NCBI GenBank assembly: GCA_029781465.1
Contig: JAKOWQ010000177.1
Coordinates: 1-5,171 of the forward strand
Direction of reading: 5' to 3'
From: Pseudomonadota bacterium
GTDB taxonomy: Bacteria > Pseudomonadota > Alphaproteobacteria > Sphingomonadales > Sphingomonadaceae
Length of the DNA: 5,171 nucleotides
A program made the position numbers and the translations under genes. The notes under the pieces are model-generated. The model saw nothing but the letters and a program-made list of their open reading frames with translations, did no database searches and was not told the DNA's origin. Below are positions 4,560 through 5,171 of this stretch, piece by piece. Positions within the stretch are counted from its first letter, which is position 1; the number at the start of each line of letters is the position of its first letter.

Positions 4560-4590
4560 GGCCGCGGCTCTCATCGAGAGCAGCGGCTTT
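4560..4590 (+). promoter_or_regulatory. Attenuator-like hairpin between rpsK and rpoA
   Basis: GCCGC (4561-4565) pairs with GCGGC (4583-4587), and after a single G/A mismatch GCTCTC (4567-4572) pairs with GAGAGC (4576-4581) around a 3-base ATC loop: 11 pairs, plus a possible G-T pair at 4560/4588. It is followed by TTTCC, too short a T-run for an efficient intrinsic terminator. It ends about 30 bases before the rpoA start and 21 before its AGGGGA site. It may partly attenuate or process the transcript so that rpoA is made in smaller amounts than the ribosomal proteins; this role is inferred. Confidence 0.5.
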
Positions 4591-4619
4591 CCGCCAAAAA
4601 TTGATCCCAGGGGAAGTCC

Positions 4620-5171
4620 ATGACTGTCAACATCAAGAACTGGCAGGAACTCAAGAAGCCCAACGCCCTCGAAGTGAAGGCGGGCAACGACCCCAAGCGC
4701 CGCGCGACCTTTGTCGCCGAGCCGCTCGAGCGCGGTTTCGGCCTGACGCTGGGCAATGCGCTGCGCCGCGTGCTGCTCTCCAGCCTGCAGGGTGCCGCGA
4801 TCACCTCGATCAAGATCGAGAACGTGCTGCACGAATTCTCCTCGCTGGCCGGGGTGCGCGAAGATGTCACCGACATCGTGCTCAACGTGAAGCAGATCGC
4901 GCTCAGGATGCAGGGCGAAGGCCCCAAGCGGCTGCAGCTTTCGGCCACCGGCCCGGGTGAAGTTACCGCTGGCGATATCGCGGTTACCGGCGATATCGAG
5001 GTGATGAACAAGGATCTGGTGATCTGCCACCTCGACGAGGGCGCGACGCTCAACATGGAACTGACCGCCGATACCGGCAAGGGCTATGTCCCCGCGGTAT
5101 CGAACCGTCCGGCCGACGCGCCGATCGGGCTGATCCCGGTCGACTCGCTCTATTCGCCGGTCCGTCAGGTC
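4620..5171 (+). CDS. rpoA: RNA polymerase alpha subunit, N-terminal part (cut by window edge)
   Basis: Alpha forms the dimer on which beta and beta' assemble; its C-terminal domain contacts UP elements and activators. The frame is open from ATG 4620 to the last base, giving 184 of roughly 340-350 expected residues, so only the N-terminal assembly domain is visible. It begins MTVNIKNWQELKKPN, common in alphaproteobacteria. The dimerisation and beta-contact motif ERGFGLTLGNALRRVLLSS is at 37-55, followed by VLHEFSSLAGVREDVTDIVLN (in 69-89), VTGDIEV (122-128), VICHL (134-138), KGYVPA (154-159) and IGLIPVDSLYSPVRQV (169-184). AGGGGA at 4609-4614, 5 bases before the ATG, is a strong ribosome binding site. 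It follows rpsK after 106 bases; rplQ would be expected downstream, outside the window. Confidence 0.98.
   Translation, partial: MTVNIKNWQELKKPNALEVKAGNDPKRRATFVAEPLERGFGLTLGNALRRVLLSSLQGAAITSIKIENVLHEFSSLAGVREDVTDIVLNVKQIALRMQGEGPKRLQLSATGPGEVTAGDIAVTGDIEVMNKDLVICHLDEGATLNMELTADTGKGYVPAVSNRPADAPIGLIPVDSLYSPVRQV

Noticed and set aside
4964..4998. Repeated GGCGATATCG within rpoA
   Set aside because: Encodes the conserved VTAGDIAVTGDIEV segment of alpha; explained by protein sequence.
4461..5030. Antisense open frames opposite rpoA
   Set aside because: Shadows of the rpoA frame, which continues intact to the window edge.

Overview
This window is the end of the spc ribosomal-protein operon and the start of the alpha operon of a high-GC alphaproteobacterium, most likely from the Sphingomonadales. 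All genes are on the + strand, in the order rplO (L15), secY, adk, a secreted SRPBCC-fold protein, rpsM (S13), rpsK (S11), rpoA (cut by the right edge). Three things support the placement: secY is followed directly by adk and then rpsM, without rpmJ and infA between them; rpsK leads straight to rpoA, without rpsD; and the protein sequences themselves look alphaproteobacterial (RpoA beginning MTVNIKNWQELKKPN, SecY ending IKKAKLKGRLR, a Cys4 LID in Adk). The genus is inferred from remembered family patterns, not from a search.

Layout. Positions 1-210 hold no convincing gene but do hold a strongly base-paired element (1-93), an orphan Shine-Dalgarno-like run (132-140) and a 17-codon ORF whose stop overlaps the rplO start. 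rplO (211-690) is followed by a 123-base gap with two hairpins, then secY (814-2181). adk follows after 24 bases with a GTG start (2206-2853). The SRPBCC gene (2897-3520) carries a signal peptide and separates adk from the alpha operon. The 176-base gap 3521-3696 has a TTGACA box, an inverted repeat between the proposed promoter boxes, two mini-ORFs and a hairpin just before rpsM (GTG start, 3697-4065). rpsK (4124-4513) and rpoA (from 4620) are separated by another hairpin.

How the genes work together. L15, S13 and S11 are ribosome components. SecY is the membrane pore for protein export. Adk balances adenine nucleotides. RpoA is the scaffold of RNA polymerase. The SRPBCC protein is the only gene outside this core set; it is predicted to be exported, presumably through SecY, and its function is unknown.

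The genes themselves are ordinary. No new defence, mobile or biosynthetic system is visible. What deserves attention is the gaps: several contain well-formed RNA hairpins, and the leaders of rplO and rpsM each hold a short ORF beginning with the same 11 bases. S4, the alpha-operon repressor in E. coli, is not encoded in the visible part of this operon, so these leaders may hold a different control mechanism. That is inference and needs comparison with relatives.
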